Source: Paraburkholderia heleia NBRC 101817 (GTDB lineage Bacteria; Pseudomonadota; Gammaproteobacteria; Burkholderiales; Burkholderiaceae). Taken from it: a stretch of DNA of 64,000 nt. The stretch spans positions 1 to 64,000 of the forward strand of contig NZ_BBJH01000021.1 in NCBI RefSeq assembly GCF_000739775.1, in the 5' to 3' direction. Under the pieces are notes generated by a model. The model was not told the DNA's origin, ran no database searches, and worked only from the letters and a program-made list of their open reading frames with translations. The first letter of the stretch is position 1; the number at the start of each line of letters is the position of its first letter. Position numbers and translations under genes: made by a program. Below are positions 1 to 8,853 of this stretch, in pieces.

Positions 1-13
1 GATATGACTCCCG

Positions 14-286
14 GTGTCAATCGGAATCGGTTTTCAAGATCTACTCCATGGTTAGAGCGAATTTCCTGAGGGCGGCGTAGCAGTAAATCTCGACGGTGGA
101 TCAAGCTGATATTCGCGGGTTGGCTACCGCATTACTGAGGTCCGTCTCATGAGCCTGCCGCTTCCTTACTACGCAAGTCGACTGATGTCGTTGCCAAACG
201 CGGTCGCGGGTTACTCGAATACCGGGCTGCGCCGCCTTCAGGAAACTTCCGATGCTGGTTGGCTTTTCGTCAGCTACGTCCTCCGT
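14..286 (-). ncRNA. candidate guide RNA (seekRNA/bridge RNA) region of the IS
   Basis: This 273-bp non-coding stretch lies between the transposase stop and the terminal repeat. IS110-family elements are known to encode a structured RNA that pairs with both donor and target DNA; in the IS1111 subgroup it lies 3' of the transposase gene, as this stretch does. Placement and length fit. I did not resolve the guide loops, so the RNA boundaries are unknown and the call rests on position and family knowledge. Confidence 0.4.
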
Positions 287-1417
287 TTATGCGGCTTGTT
301 CGCTGTACGGTGCGGCCAGAGTCATCCCCAGTCGACCGACGTCCCAGATGAAGGCAGCCAGTTCGCGCGCGACAGCGATGATGGCGACGTGTGCGGTCTT
401 CCCTCTGGCGACGAGCTTGCGATATCGCCTGCACAGCCTCAGCTGCGCGTCCCAGGCACGATCGATTATCGGTTTGGGTAGACCTTCATGCCGGCGCTGG
501 ATATCGATGCTCACGCGTGCCGGATGTCGATAGCTCCAGGCGGATTCAACCAGCAGCTTACGTGCATAGCTGTTGCCGGTCTTGGTAATGCTACCTAGGC
601 GTCGTTTCCCACCCGAGGAATGCTCCGAAGGCGTCACGCCAATCCATGCCATCAGTTGCCGTGGATGTTGGAAACGCGTGAGGTCACCCAGTTCGGACAC
701 CAGGCCGATTGCCGACGTGAAGTTGATGCCGCGCATCGCTTGCAAAGCAAGTACGACTGGATAGAACCGCCAATTGATGACGGCTTCACGCAAAGCCAGT
801 TCCAGCCGCTCGCATTGCGCGAGCCGATCCTCAATCGAGCGCCGATGTTCGTTGAACGCCAGTTGCTGCCAGGCGCTGTCAAACGAGAACGTACTTAACC
901 AGCGCCTGTGTGTCGGCCCCCAGTTGGGACGGCCGAGGTAGTGGACGCCGTGGGCCAGCAGAAAGGATTTGAGCCTGCAGCGTGCTGCCTTCAGGTCTTC
1001 TCTGGCAGCCGACCAGGCGCGGGCCAGGTCGCGAAACGCTTCATCTTCAACCGTCGGCACATGCACGGCTGACAGGTCGCCGGCGCGCAGCGAGCGCACC
1101 AGCTTGATCGCGTCACGGCGGTCCGTCTTGACGCGATCACCTGGCTTGCGCGGAATAAGCGACGGAGCGCACACCATGCAGTCAAAGCCTTTATCGACCA
1201 GCCGCCGGTACAGTCCGTATCCGCACGGACCCGCTTCGTAGACGAAACAGATCTGCCGCGCCTTTAGTTGCAGCTTCTTGCACAGCCGATCAACGTCAAT
1301 TTGCATGGTGCCGATTTTGCCGAACAGTTCCACTTCGCCCATCTCGATCGCGTACGCAACCGTGATCGAATCTTTGTGAACGTCCAGTCCCACGTACAAC
1401 GTGCTATCGTTTTCCAC
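287..1417 (-). CDS. IS110-family DEDD transposase/recombinase
   Basis: The enzyme catalyses excision and insertion of the surrounding element. The N-terminal RuvC-like DEDD domain shows the first acidic residue in GLDVHKDS, the Glu in FVYEAGPCG and the paired Asp in KTDRRDA. The C-terminal transposase domain contains SSGGKRRLGSITKTGNSYAR, which includes the region of the catalytic serine in this family. The chosen GTG start gives 376 aa and has GGAGG at 1423-1427, five bases upstream; a longer GTG start at 1462 lacks such a site. No frameshift or internal stop is present, so the gene appears intact. Family assignment is firm; activity is untested. Confidence 0.88.
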   Translation of the reverse strand: MENDSTLYVGLDVHKDSITVAYAIEMGEVELFGKIGTMQIDVDRLCKKLQLKARQICFVYEAGPCGYGLYRRLVDKGFDCMVCAPSLIPRKPGDRVKTDRRDAIKLVRSLRAGDLSAVHVPTVEDEAFRDLARAWSAAREDLKAARCRLKSFLLAHGVHYLGRPNWGPTHRRWLSTFSFDSAWQQLAFNEHRRSIEDRLAQCERLELALREAVINWRFYPVVLALQAMRGINFTSAIGLVSELGDLTRFQHPRQLMAWIGVTPSEHSSGGKRRLGSITKTGNSYARKLLVESAWSYRHPARVSIDIQRRHEGLPKPIIDRAWDAQLRLCRRYRKLVARGKTAHVAIIAVARELAAFIWDVGRLGMTLAAPYSEQAA

Positions 1418-1583
1418 GCTGGCCTCCGTGTCGGAAATCGCCGGGTGCGGCCCTGTCCGCACCGTGCGGCTCTGGCAGACATGCTAGCCCGCGTTTGATG
1501 CCGCGCGGCAGGCCAGCCTCTACCTCACGGGAGTCATACTGACTTGCGTAAGTGCGTTTGCGTAAAACGCTTCGCGCAAAATA

Positions 1584-1615
1584 AAAAGGCCCTCGATTCA
1601 CACCGAGGGCCTTTT
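1584..1615 (-). terminator. Rho-independent terminator of sodB
   Basis: A perfect 12-bp stem (AAAAGGCCCTCG at 1584-1595, complement at 1604-1615) with an 8-nt loop. Read on the minus strand it is followed by a T run, 66 bp after the sodB stop. Confidence 0.85.
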
Positions 1616-1680
1616 GCAGGTGCCGCAGCCAGCACGGCACATCGAACAGGGCTTCGTACTACGCGAAACCCACACGCAAC

Positions 1681-2259
1681 TCACGCAAAGTTCTGCGCTG
1701 CGAAGTTCCAGTTCACGATGTTCCAGAACGCTTCGACAAACTTCGGACGTGCATTGCGGTAGTCGATGTAGTAAGCGTGTTCCCACACGTCGATCGTGAG
1801 GAGCGCCTTCGCGTCGGTCGTGAGCGGCGTGGCGGCGTTGCTGGTCGACACGATGTCGAGCGAGCCGTCAGCCTTCTTCACGAGCCACGTCCAGCCCGAA
1901 CCGAAGTTGCCCACGGCCGCCTTCGTGAAGGCTTCCTTGAATGCGTCGTAGGAGCCCCACTTCGCGTTGATCGCGTCGCCGAGCGCGCCCGACGGTGCGC
2001 CCCCGCCTTGCGGCGAGAGGCTGTTCCAGAAGAACGTGTGATTCCAGATCTGCGCCGAGTTGTTGAACACGCCACCCGACGACTTCTTGACGATCTCTTC
2101 GAGCGAGAGCTTTTCGAACTCGGTGCCCGGAATCAGGTTGTTCAGATTCGTGACGTAAGCCTGGTGGTGCTTGCCGTAGTGGAACTCGAGCGTCTCTTCC
2201 GACATGTGCGGAGCGAGGGCGTTCTTCGCGAACGGCAGCGGCGGGAGCGTAAATGACAT
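1681..2259 (-). CDS. sodB: superoxide dismutase [Fe]
   Basis: It dismutates superoxide to peroxide and oxygen in the cytoplasm. The 192-aa product is the usual FeSOD length. Metal ligands are recognisable: His in the ALAPHMSEETLEFHYGKHH stretch, His in QIWNHTFFW, and Asp and His in DVWEHAYYIDYRNARP. The SAQIWNHTF and FGSGWTWLV segments favour the iron over the manganese form. The ATG start is preceded by AAGGAA. The gene lies downstream of xseA on the same strand but has its own 413-bp upstream region and terminator. Confidence 0.95.
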   Translation of the reverse strand: MSFTLPPLPFAKNALAPHMSEETLEFHYGKHHQAYVTNLNNLIPGTEFEKLSLEEIVKKSSGGVFNNSAQIWNHTFFWNSLSPQGGGAPSGALGDAINAKWGSYDAFKEAFTKAAVGNFGSGWTWLVKKADGSLDIVSTSNAATPLTTDAKALLTIDVWEHAYYIDYRNARPKFVEAFWNIVNWNFAAQNFA

Positions 2260-2331
2260 GATGCGGTTCCTTCGTCGTGTTATGGGGAGTTCTGCGTGAA
2301 GTTCTACAAATTCGCCGGCATGGAGCACTCG

Positions 2332-2360
2332 ATTGTAGGCGAGTTGGAATAACCCCGCAA
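2332..2360 (-). promoter_or_regulatory. candidate sigma70 promoter of sodB
   Basis: On the minus strand TTGCGG (plus 2355-2360), a 17-bp spacer and TACAAT (plus 2332-2337) lie about 75 bp before the sodB start. The rest of 2260-2672 shows no convincing gene. Confidence 0.4.
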
Positions 2361-2672
2361 ACGAGCGGCCTTTATGCCGGATATCGTTTGCGCGGGGCTT
2401 TTCCGAATGAACCGCCATGTGGTTTTTCGCCGATGCAGCCACGCTCGAACCACGCGTTCCATGCCGCGCTTTGCCTGCCCGCTTCGCGCGCAGGCAAGAC
2501 GGCTGCAATCGCGTTGCAATCTCCGCACAATCGGCATGCAAACTTCCTGCAACGGGACTGCAACAATCGTTCGCCGCCACGATTCATTGTCGAGGCGAAG
2601 CGATCGGGCGATTGCGCCGGTGCCTGGCTGAGCAGCAAGCGACGGGCCCGACAGGCCGGCTGCGAGCCCAGA

Positions 2673-4049
2673 TCAGAAACCGTCGGCGAGGCGCGGCTGG
2701 ACATCGGCAAGCGCCACGTCGGCGCTGCCCTGGGCAAGATGCACGGTGAGGCGCTTGCCCGGCTTGAGCGTGGCGGGCGAGCGCACGGCTGCGCCGCTTT
2801 GCACGTCGAGCAGCGCCGCATAGCCGCGCTCGAACGTGCGCTGCGGGCTCAGCACCTCGAGCCGCGCCGCGAGTTCCGAAAGGCGCGCCGCTTCGCGCTC
2901 GCGCGCTCGCGCGAAGGCGCCGTCCAGACGCCGTCCGAGCGACTCCAGTTGGGCGCGCTGCGCGGCGGGGTCGGGCCGCGCGCGCTGCCAGCGCATCTGC
3001 ATGACGTTCAGGCGTGCACGCGCCTCGGCGCTGGCACGCGAGCCCGCCGAAGCGAGCCGTATCGTCAGCTGGCGCAAGTGCGTGCGCTGCTGCGCAAGCC
3101 GTTCGACGGGGGAAACGAGCCGGCGCGCCAGCCAGTCGAGCTGTTGCGCGCGCCGCTCGAGCAGACGGCCGAAATCGCGTGCGAGCGCGGCGTGGCGCTG
3201 GTCGAGGTCGCGCAGCAGCAGCGTGCGCTGCGGACTGACGAGTTCAGCCGCGCCGGTTGGCGTCGGCGCGCGCACGTCGGCGGCGAAATCGGCAATCGTG
3301 AAATCGGTTTCGTGCCCCACGCCGCTCACCACCGGAATGGCGCTGACCGCAATCGCGCGTGCAAGCGCTTCGTCGTTGAACGACCACAGGTCCTCGATCG
3401 AGCCGCCGCCGCGGCACAGCACGAGCACGTCCACCTCGTTGCGCGCGTTCGCGGTTTCCAGCATCGCGGTGAGCTTTTCCGCCGAGCCCGCGCCCTGCAC
3501 CGGCGCGGGATAAACGATCACCGGCACATGCGGCGCGCGGCGGCACAGCGTGGTCAGCACGTCGCGCAGCGCGGCGGCCTGCATCGACGTAATCACGCCG
3601 ATGGCGCGCGGATGCGAGGGCAGCGCGCGTTTGCGCTGCGGGTCGAAGAGCCCTTCGGCCTCGAGTTGCGCCTTCAGCCGCAGGAAAGCCTCGTAGAGCC
3701 GGCCCTGGCCAGTGCGCCGCACGGCCTCGACGTTCAGCTGGAGTTCGCCGCGCGGCTCGTACATCGTGACAAGCGCGCGCACTTCGATGCGGTCGCCTTC
3801 GCGCGGCGTGAATTCGGCATACTGGGCCCGGCCGCGGAACATCACACAGCGAATCTGCGCCTGGGCGTCCTTGATCGAGAAGTACCAGTGGCCGCTCGCG
3901 GCGCGCGTAAAGTTGGAAACTTCGCCGGAAATCCATGCAAGCGGGAACGTGCGCTCGAGCATCGAGGCAATCGCCCGGTTGAGCGCCGACACCGGCACGA
4001 CGACGTCGCCCGAAGGCGCGGAGGAAGCGGAGAAGCGGTCGGATAGCAT
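2673..4049 (-). CDS. xseA: exodeoxyribonuclease VII large subunit
   Basis: The large subunit of the single-strand-specific exonuclease XseAB. The 458-aa product has an N-terminal OB-fold (residues about 15-110, including LAWISGEVSNF and SGHWYFSIKD), a catalytic central domain with LCRGGGSIEDLWSFNDE and VSGVGHETDFTIADFAADVRAPTPTGAAE, and an Arg/Ala-rich coiled-coil C-terminal half. The ATG at 4049 (MLSDRFSAS) gives the family length; the reading frame is open further upstream to 4175 without conserved sequence. The small subunit gene xseB is not in the window. Confidence 0.94.
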   Translation of the reverse strand: MLSDRFSASSAPSGDVVVPVSALNRAIASMLERTFPLAWISGEVSNFTRAASGHWYFSIKDAQAQIRCVMFRGRAQYAEFTPREGDRIEVRALVTMYEPRGELQLNVEAVRRTGQGRLYEAFLRLKAQLEAEGLFDPQRKRALPSHPRAIGVITSMQAAALRDVLTTLCRRAPHVPVIVYPAPVQGAGSAEKLTAMLETANARNEVDVLVLCRGGGSIEDLWSFNDEALARAIAVSAIPVVSGVGHETDFTIADFAADVRAPTPTGAAELVSPQRTLLLRDLDQRHAALARDFGRLLERRAQQLDWLARRLVSPVERLAQQRTHLRQLTIRLASAGSRASAEARARLNVMQMRWQRARPDPAAQRAQLESLGRRLDGAFARAREREAARLSELAARLEVLSPQRTFERGYAALLDVQSGAAVRSPATLKPGKRLTVHLAQGSADVALADVQPRLADGF

Positions 4050-4602
4050 GCGAAAGGGTATGGAGAAACCTCGGCCGGACAGACGATAGACCGTTCGGGG
4101 GGCCGTAGTCCAGCACGAATGAAACCCGGCCTGCAAGCCCCGCGAAGTGTCCACATCGGCGCTGTCATGCGGCATGCTGACCGCAGCCGGCCCGTAAACG
4201 CTGAAAAAAATGGCTCATGCCGTTGATTTATATACGTTTTTTATCGATATGACATCCTGGCAGGCCGATGGACAGGCCGAAGAATGGGCCTTTGCGCCTT
4301 CGCGGGACCGACTTCTCCACAAAGTTATCCACAGGCGTTGATTTTTCCGACGTTTCGCGCGCCTTGCACAACCGGCAGTTGCGTACCGCCCGGCAGCTTG
4401 CCGCTTGACGCCTACCCGCGCTAGAGTGCCGGGTTCACGAGCGCCTGTGCCGCATCACGCGAAGCACCGGCCGCTCGCATGCGCAGGTCATTCGTCTGCC
4501 GTCTTGCTTGTCGCCCACCTCGAACCGGAGAACCGACCCGATGCCCGCCCTGCCTGTCTGCTTCCCGCATGCCGCGTGGGGCGCTTCGCGCGCATATTGC
4601 CG
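4050..4602. other. xseA-lpxK divergent intergenic region
   Basis: No gene is supported in these 553 bp. An AT-rich patch around 4200-4255 may hold promoter elements for one or both flanking genes, but I cannot define clean -35/-10 pairs. It contains the two DnaA-box-like sites listed separately. Confidence 0.5.
4313..4333 (+). promoter_or_regulatory. two tandem DnaA-box-like sites
   Basis: TTCTCCACA at 4313-4321 (one mismatch) and a perfect TTATCCACA at 4325-4333 lie in direct orientation, starts 12 bp apart. They match the consensus DnaA 9-mer. There is no dnaA, dnaN or extended AT-rich unwinding element nearby, so this is a regulatory or titration candidate rather than an origin. Confidence 0.45.
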
Positions 4603-5682
4603 ATGAGCGGCCCTGTCTCCAGTCTCAAGGAACGCCTCGAAGCGCAGTTTGCGCACGCCTGGCAACGCCGCGGCGCGCTCGCGTGGGCGCTCACGCCGCT
4701 CGCCACCGTGTTCGCCGCCGTGAGCGGTGCGCGCCGCGCCGCCTTTGCGGCGGGCTGGCTCAAGAGCGTGCGCGTGGGCGTGCCCGTGGTGGTGGTCGGC
4801 AACGTGACCGTGGGCGGCACCGGCAAGACGCCCACGGTGATCGCGCTCGTCGAGGCGCTGCGCGCCGCGGGCTTTTCGCCGGGCGTGGTCTCGCGCGGCT
4901 ACGGCGCGAAAATCGGCCGCCCCGCGCCCGTCACCGCGGATACCCCCGCTCGCCTTTGCGGCGACGAACCGCTGCTGATCGCCCGCCGCACGGGCGTGCC
5001 CGTCTGGGTCTCGCCAGACCGCGTGGCGGCGGCCACGGCGTTGTGCGGCGCCCACAGCGACGTCGACGTGATCGTGAGCGACGACGGCCTGCAGCACTAC
5101 CGCCTTGCGCGCGACATCGAGATCGTGGTGTTCGACCATCGTCTGGGCGGCAATGGCTTTCTGCTGCCGGCAGGCCCCCTGCGCGAGCCGCTCTCGCGCC
5201 GGCGCGACGCCACGCTTGTGAACAATCCGTTCGAGCGGGCGCTGCCGGCCTGGCCCAATACGTTCGCGCTCAAGCTCGAACCCGGCGACGCCTGGCATCT
5301 CGCCAATCCGGCGCTGCGCCGTCCGCTCGCGCAGTTTGCCGCGGACCTGGCCGCACCGGGGCAAGGCACGCTCAAGCAAGGATCGCAGGGCGCGCCGCGC
5401 ATCGTGGCGGCGGCCGGCATCGGTTCGCCGGAGCGTTTTTTCGCGACGCTGCGCGCCGCCGGGCTCGCGCCGCAAACCCTGCCGCTGCCCGACCACTACG
5501 CCTACGCGACCAACCCGTTCGCCGATGTCAGCGCCGACGCGATCCTGGTCACCGAAAAGGATGCAGTAAAATTGGGGGCCTGGAACGACGCGCGCATCTG
5601 GGTCGTCCCCGTCGAAGCCGCGCTCGATCATCGCCTCATTACCCTGGTTGTGGAGAAACTCCGTGGACGCTCGTCTGCTTGA
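4603..5682 (+). CDS. lpxK: tetraacyldisaccharide 4'-kinase
   Basis: It phosphorylates the lipid A precursor at the 4' position at the inner face of the inner membrane. The 359-aa product has an N-terminal hydrophobic anchor region (LAWALTPLATVFAAVSG), the Walker A loop NVTVGGTGKTP, and further LpxK landmarks SRGYGAK, GDEPLLIARR, DDGLQHYRL and the C-terminal VTEKDAVKL. The ATG at 4603 fits the family N-terminus; the frame is open far upstream but without conserved sequence. It overlaps the next gene by 20 bp, indicating translational coupling. Confidence 0.94.
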   Translation: MSGPVSSLKERLEAQFAHAWQRRGALAWALTPLATVFAAVSGARRAAFAAGWLKSVRVGVPVVVVGNVTVGGTGKTPTVIALVEALRAAGFSPGVVSRGYGAKIGRPAPVTADTPARLCGDEPLLIARRTGVPVWVSPDRVAAATALCGAHSDVDVIVSDDGLQHYRLARDIEIVVFDHRLGGNGFLLPAGPLREPLSRRRDATLVNNPFERALPAWPNTFALKLEPGDAWHLANPALRRPLAQFAADLAAPGQGTLKQGSQGAPRIVAAAGIGSPERFFATLRAAGLAPQTLPLPDHYAYATNPFADVSADAILVTEKDAVKLGAWNDARIWVVPVEAALDHRLITLVVEKLRGRSSA

Positions 5683-5866
5683 AATCCTGGTCTGCCCGAT
5701 CTGCAAGGGCCCGCTCAGCTATGACCGCGCCGCGCAGGAGCTGATCTGCAACGCCGACAAGCTCGCCTACCCGATCCGCGACGGCATTCCGGTCATGCTG
5801 GTCGACGAAGCGCGTCAAACCGTGGAAGGTACGCCGGTCGATCCGCACGGACCCAGCGCCGCGTAA
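5663..5866 (+). CDS. Trm112/YcaR family zinc-ribbon-like protein
   Basis: A 67-aa protein of the Trm112 family, commonly encoded between lpxK and kdsB. It shows LLEILVCPICKGPL followed by LICNADKLAYPIRDGIPVML, the family core; it has three cysteines, so a complete four-Cys site is not evident. The GTG start at 5663 lies inside the end of lpxK and is preceded by GGAGA. The family is thought to chaperone or activate partner enzymes such as methyltransferases; its bacterial role is not settled. Confidence 0.88.
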   Translation: MDARLLEILVCPICKGPLSYDRAAQELICNADKLAYPIRDGIPVMLVDEARQTVEGTPVDPHGPSAA

Positions 5867-6058
5867 GGCGCGCGGGCGGTGCCAGGCGGCCGCGATCGCG
5901 CTCACTTGCGCCGCTTGCGCCACTCACACCGCTTGCGCCGCTCACCTCGTCTTCCCGGCTCGAAGCCGGGCCACGCGCGCCGCCCCCGGCGCGTCCCCCA
6001 AGGCGGTCTCCCGAACCGGTTTCCCCAATCCGCTTTCCTGCCCTAGCCCCAACTGGCC

Positions 6059-6862
6059 ATGACTGCTCCCGTGCAACCCTTCATCGCCGTCGTCCCGGCG
6101 CGTCTCGCCTCCACGCGACTGCCCAACAAACCGCTTGCCGACATCGGCGGCAAGCCGATGGTGGTGCGCGTGGCCGAGCGTGCGCGCGATTCGGGCGCGC
6201 AGCAGGTGCTGATCGCCTCGGACGCCCAGAGCGTGCTCGACGCCGCCCGCGCCCACGGTTTCGAGGCCGTCCTCACGCGAGCCGATCACCCGTCGGGCAC
6301 CGACCGCCTCGCCGAGGTCGCCGAGCACTACGGCTGGAGCGACGAGACGATCGTGGTCAACGTCCAGGGCGACGAACCGCTGATCGACCCCGCGCTCGTA
6401 TGCGACGTTGCGTCGCACCTCGCCGCGCACCCCGAATGCGCGATCGCCACCGCCGCCCATCCCATCACGGCGCCCGACGAAATCTTCAGCCCGAACGTCG
6501 TGAAGGTCGTGCTGGACTCACGCGGCGTTGCGCTCTACTTCTCGCGCGCGCCCATTCCCTGGGCCCGCGACGCATGGCAGCCGCACTGGTCGCCGGCGCG
6601 CCTCGATCTCGGCGCAATGCCCGCCCCGCCGGCTCCCGCGACCGTTTATCGCCACATCGGGCTGTACGCGTACCGCGCGAAATTCCTGCGCACCTACCCC
6701 TCGCTCGCGCATTCGCCCATCGAGCAGGTCGAGGCGCTGGAACAGCTTCGCGCGATGTGGCACGGCGAGCGCATCGCGGTGCTCGTGACGGCGCAGGCAC
6801 CCGCCCCGGGCGTCGACACGCCCGCCGACCTCGCCCGTGTGCAGGCGTTATACCGGCCTTAA
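6059..6862 (+). CDS. kdsB: 3-deoxy-manno-octulosonate cytidylyltransferase (CMP-KDO synthetase)
   Basis: It activates KDO with CTP for attachment to lipid A. The 267-aa product begins with the nucleotide-binding signature FIAVVPARLASTRLPNKPLA, followed by DHPSGTDRLAE, VNVQGDEPLI and YRHIGLYAYR, all conserved in KdsB. It lies 192 bp after the Trm112 gene; no strong Shine-Dalgarno is visible at the ATG. The neighbourhood places it in the LPS core assembly group with lpxK. Confidence 0.95.
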   Translation: MTAPVQPFIAVVPARLASTRLPNKPLADIGGKPMVVRVAERARDSGAQQVLIASDAQSVLDAARAHGFEAVLTRADHPSGTDRLAEVAEHYGWSDETIVVNVQGDEPLIDPALVCDVASHLAAHPECAIATAAHPITAPDEIFSPNVVKVVLDSRGVALYFSRAPIPWARDAWQPHWSPARLDLGAMPAPPAPATVYRHIGLYAYRAKFLRTYPSLAHSPIEQVEALEQLRAMWHGERIAVLVTAQAPAPGVDTPADLARVQALYRP

Positions 6863-7163
6863 TTCCGTCCGTGGGGCAAAAATCCCATGGCATAATCAAT
6901 TGTTTGCGCGAGCCGTCTAAAGCCTTTGTGCGTCGGGGTTTCCCCGCTTTTCGGCACCGTCTTGCAGCGCCGCCCGGTGTCCAGTGCGAGTCATGAACAC
7001 CGGGCGAAAAGCTGTGTAGAACGTGCCGTCGCCCCCGCCAGCACTGCCTCGATGGTCGTGAGCGAACGGGCGAGGAGACGCACGACGCTGACGATGCCGC
7101 CCAGCCGCGCGTGCGGGGCAGCCGCCGCGCCGCAAGAATTCACACAGATCGGAGATTGTTCAC

Positions 7164-7826
7164 ATGCGTTTGATCCTGTTGGGCGCCCCGGGCGCGGGCA
7201 AGGGAACCCAGGCAACCTTCATCAAGGAAAAGTTCGGCATTCCGCAAATCTCGACGGGCGACATGCTGCGCGCGGCCGTCAAGGCCGGTACGCCGCTTGG
7301 CCTCGAAGCGAAGCGGTTCATGGACGCCGGCGAGCTCGTGACCGACGAGCTCATCATCAATCTCGTGAAGGAGCGCCTTCAGGAGCCCGACTGCAAGAAC
7401 GGCTACCTGTTCGACGGCTTCCCGCGCACGCTGCCGCAAGCCGAAGCGATGAAGCAGGCGGGCGTGGCGATCGATTACGTGCTCGAGATCGACGTGCCGT
7501 TCGACGAGATCATCACGCGCATGAGCGGCCGCCGCATGCACCCGGCTTCGGGCCGCACGTATCACGTCAAGTTCAATCCGCCGAAAGTGGACATGACGGA
7601 CGACGTGACGGGCGAACCGCTCGTTCAGCGCGACGACGACAAGGAAGAAACGGTGCGCAAGCGTCTGGACGTGTACGTTGCGCAGACCAAGCCGCTCATC
7701 GCCTACTACAGCGACTGGGCAAAGCGCGGGGAGGAAAACGGCCTGAAGGCGCCGCAGTATCGCGCCATCTCGGGCCTCGGCAGCGTCGACGAAATTCGCG
7801 AGCGCGCATTCGAAGCGCTCAAGTAA
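7164..7826 (+). CDS. adk: adenylate kinase
   Basis: It interconverts ATP + AMP and 2 ADP in the cytosol. The 220-aa product is the long form: P-loop GAPGAGKGTQ at residues 7-16, the AMP site DGFPRTLPQAE, and a LID domain around SGRRMHPASGRTYHVKFNPP without zinc cysteines. The 301 bp upstream contain no gene and only a weak CATAAT (6891-6896) without a matching -35. A very strong terminator follows. Confidence 0.96.
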   Translation: MRLILLGAPGAGKGTQATFIKEKFGIPQISTGDMLRAAVKAGTPLGLEAKRFMDAGELVTDELIINLVKERLQEPDCKNGYLFDGFPRTLPQAEAMKQAGVAIDYVLEIDVPFDEIITRMSGRRMHPASGRTYHVKFNPPKVDMTDDVTGEPLVQRDDDKEETVRKRLDVYVAQTKPLIAYYSDWAKRGEENGLKAPQYRAISGLGSVDEIRERAFEALK

Positions 7827-7880
7827 GCGGGTCGAAGTCCGACCCGAAGCCGGTATCGGCACACTTGCTGGTTTGCCTGC

Positions 7881-7947
7881 GGGCCGGCTGGCGCCGCACT
7901 CCCGAGCGGTTTCGGGACGCGGCGCCAGCCGGCCCGTTCTGTTTTTT
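7881..7947 (+). terminator. long-stem terminator of adk
   Basis: A perfect 17-bp stem (7881-7897 with 7919-7935) encloses a second small stem (TCCCGA/TCGGGA) and is followed by six T residues at 7942-7947. The stem is unusually long for an intrinsic terminator. Confidence 0.85.
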
Positions 7948-8011
7948 GCCGGGTCTCGCGCGAATTTCCCCTGCGCGCGAGACGGCACGGCCACAACACA
8001 GGAGACGAAAC

Positions 8012-8770
<759 letters not shown>

Positions 8771-8800
8771 CGGCGCGCCTTCCCTCCGCGCGATAAAAAA

Positions 8801-8828
8801 GACGCCCGCGACGAAAATCGCGGGCGTC
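8801..8828. terminator. bidirectional terminator between SDR and sirB1-like genes
   Basis: An 11-bp perfect stem (GACGCCCGCGA, 8801-8811; complement 8818-8828) is flanked by A-rich sequence on the left and a T-rich run on the right, so it can serve both convergent genes. Confidence 0.75.
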
Positions 8829-8853
8829 CGTCTTTTGCGGGGCGGCCGCGGCT

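Larger units (their letters stand above)
3..1538 (-). mobile_element. IS110-family insertion sequence (IS1111-subgroup-like)
   Basis: A complete-looking element with one transposase gene on the minus strand. Its ends carry an 11-bp perfect inverted repeat: TATGACTCCCG at 3-13 and its reverse complement at 1528-1538. Most IS110 elements lack terminal repeats, whereas the IS1111 subgroup has short subterminal ones, so this looks IS1111-like. The long non-coding stretch lies after the transposase stop, also as expected for IS1111. The left host junction is outside the window. The true tips may extend a few bases beyond the repeats. Confidence 0.8.

Noticed and set aside
4313..4333. Replication origin
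   Set aside because: Only two DnaA boxes, without dnaA, dnaN or an AT-rich unwinding region; core metabolic genes surround them.
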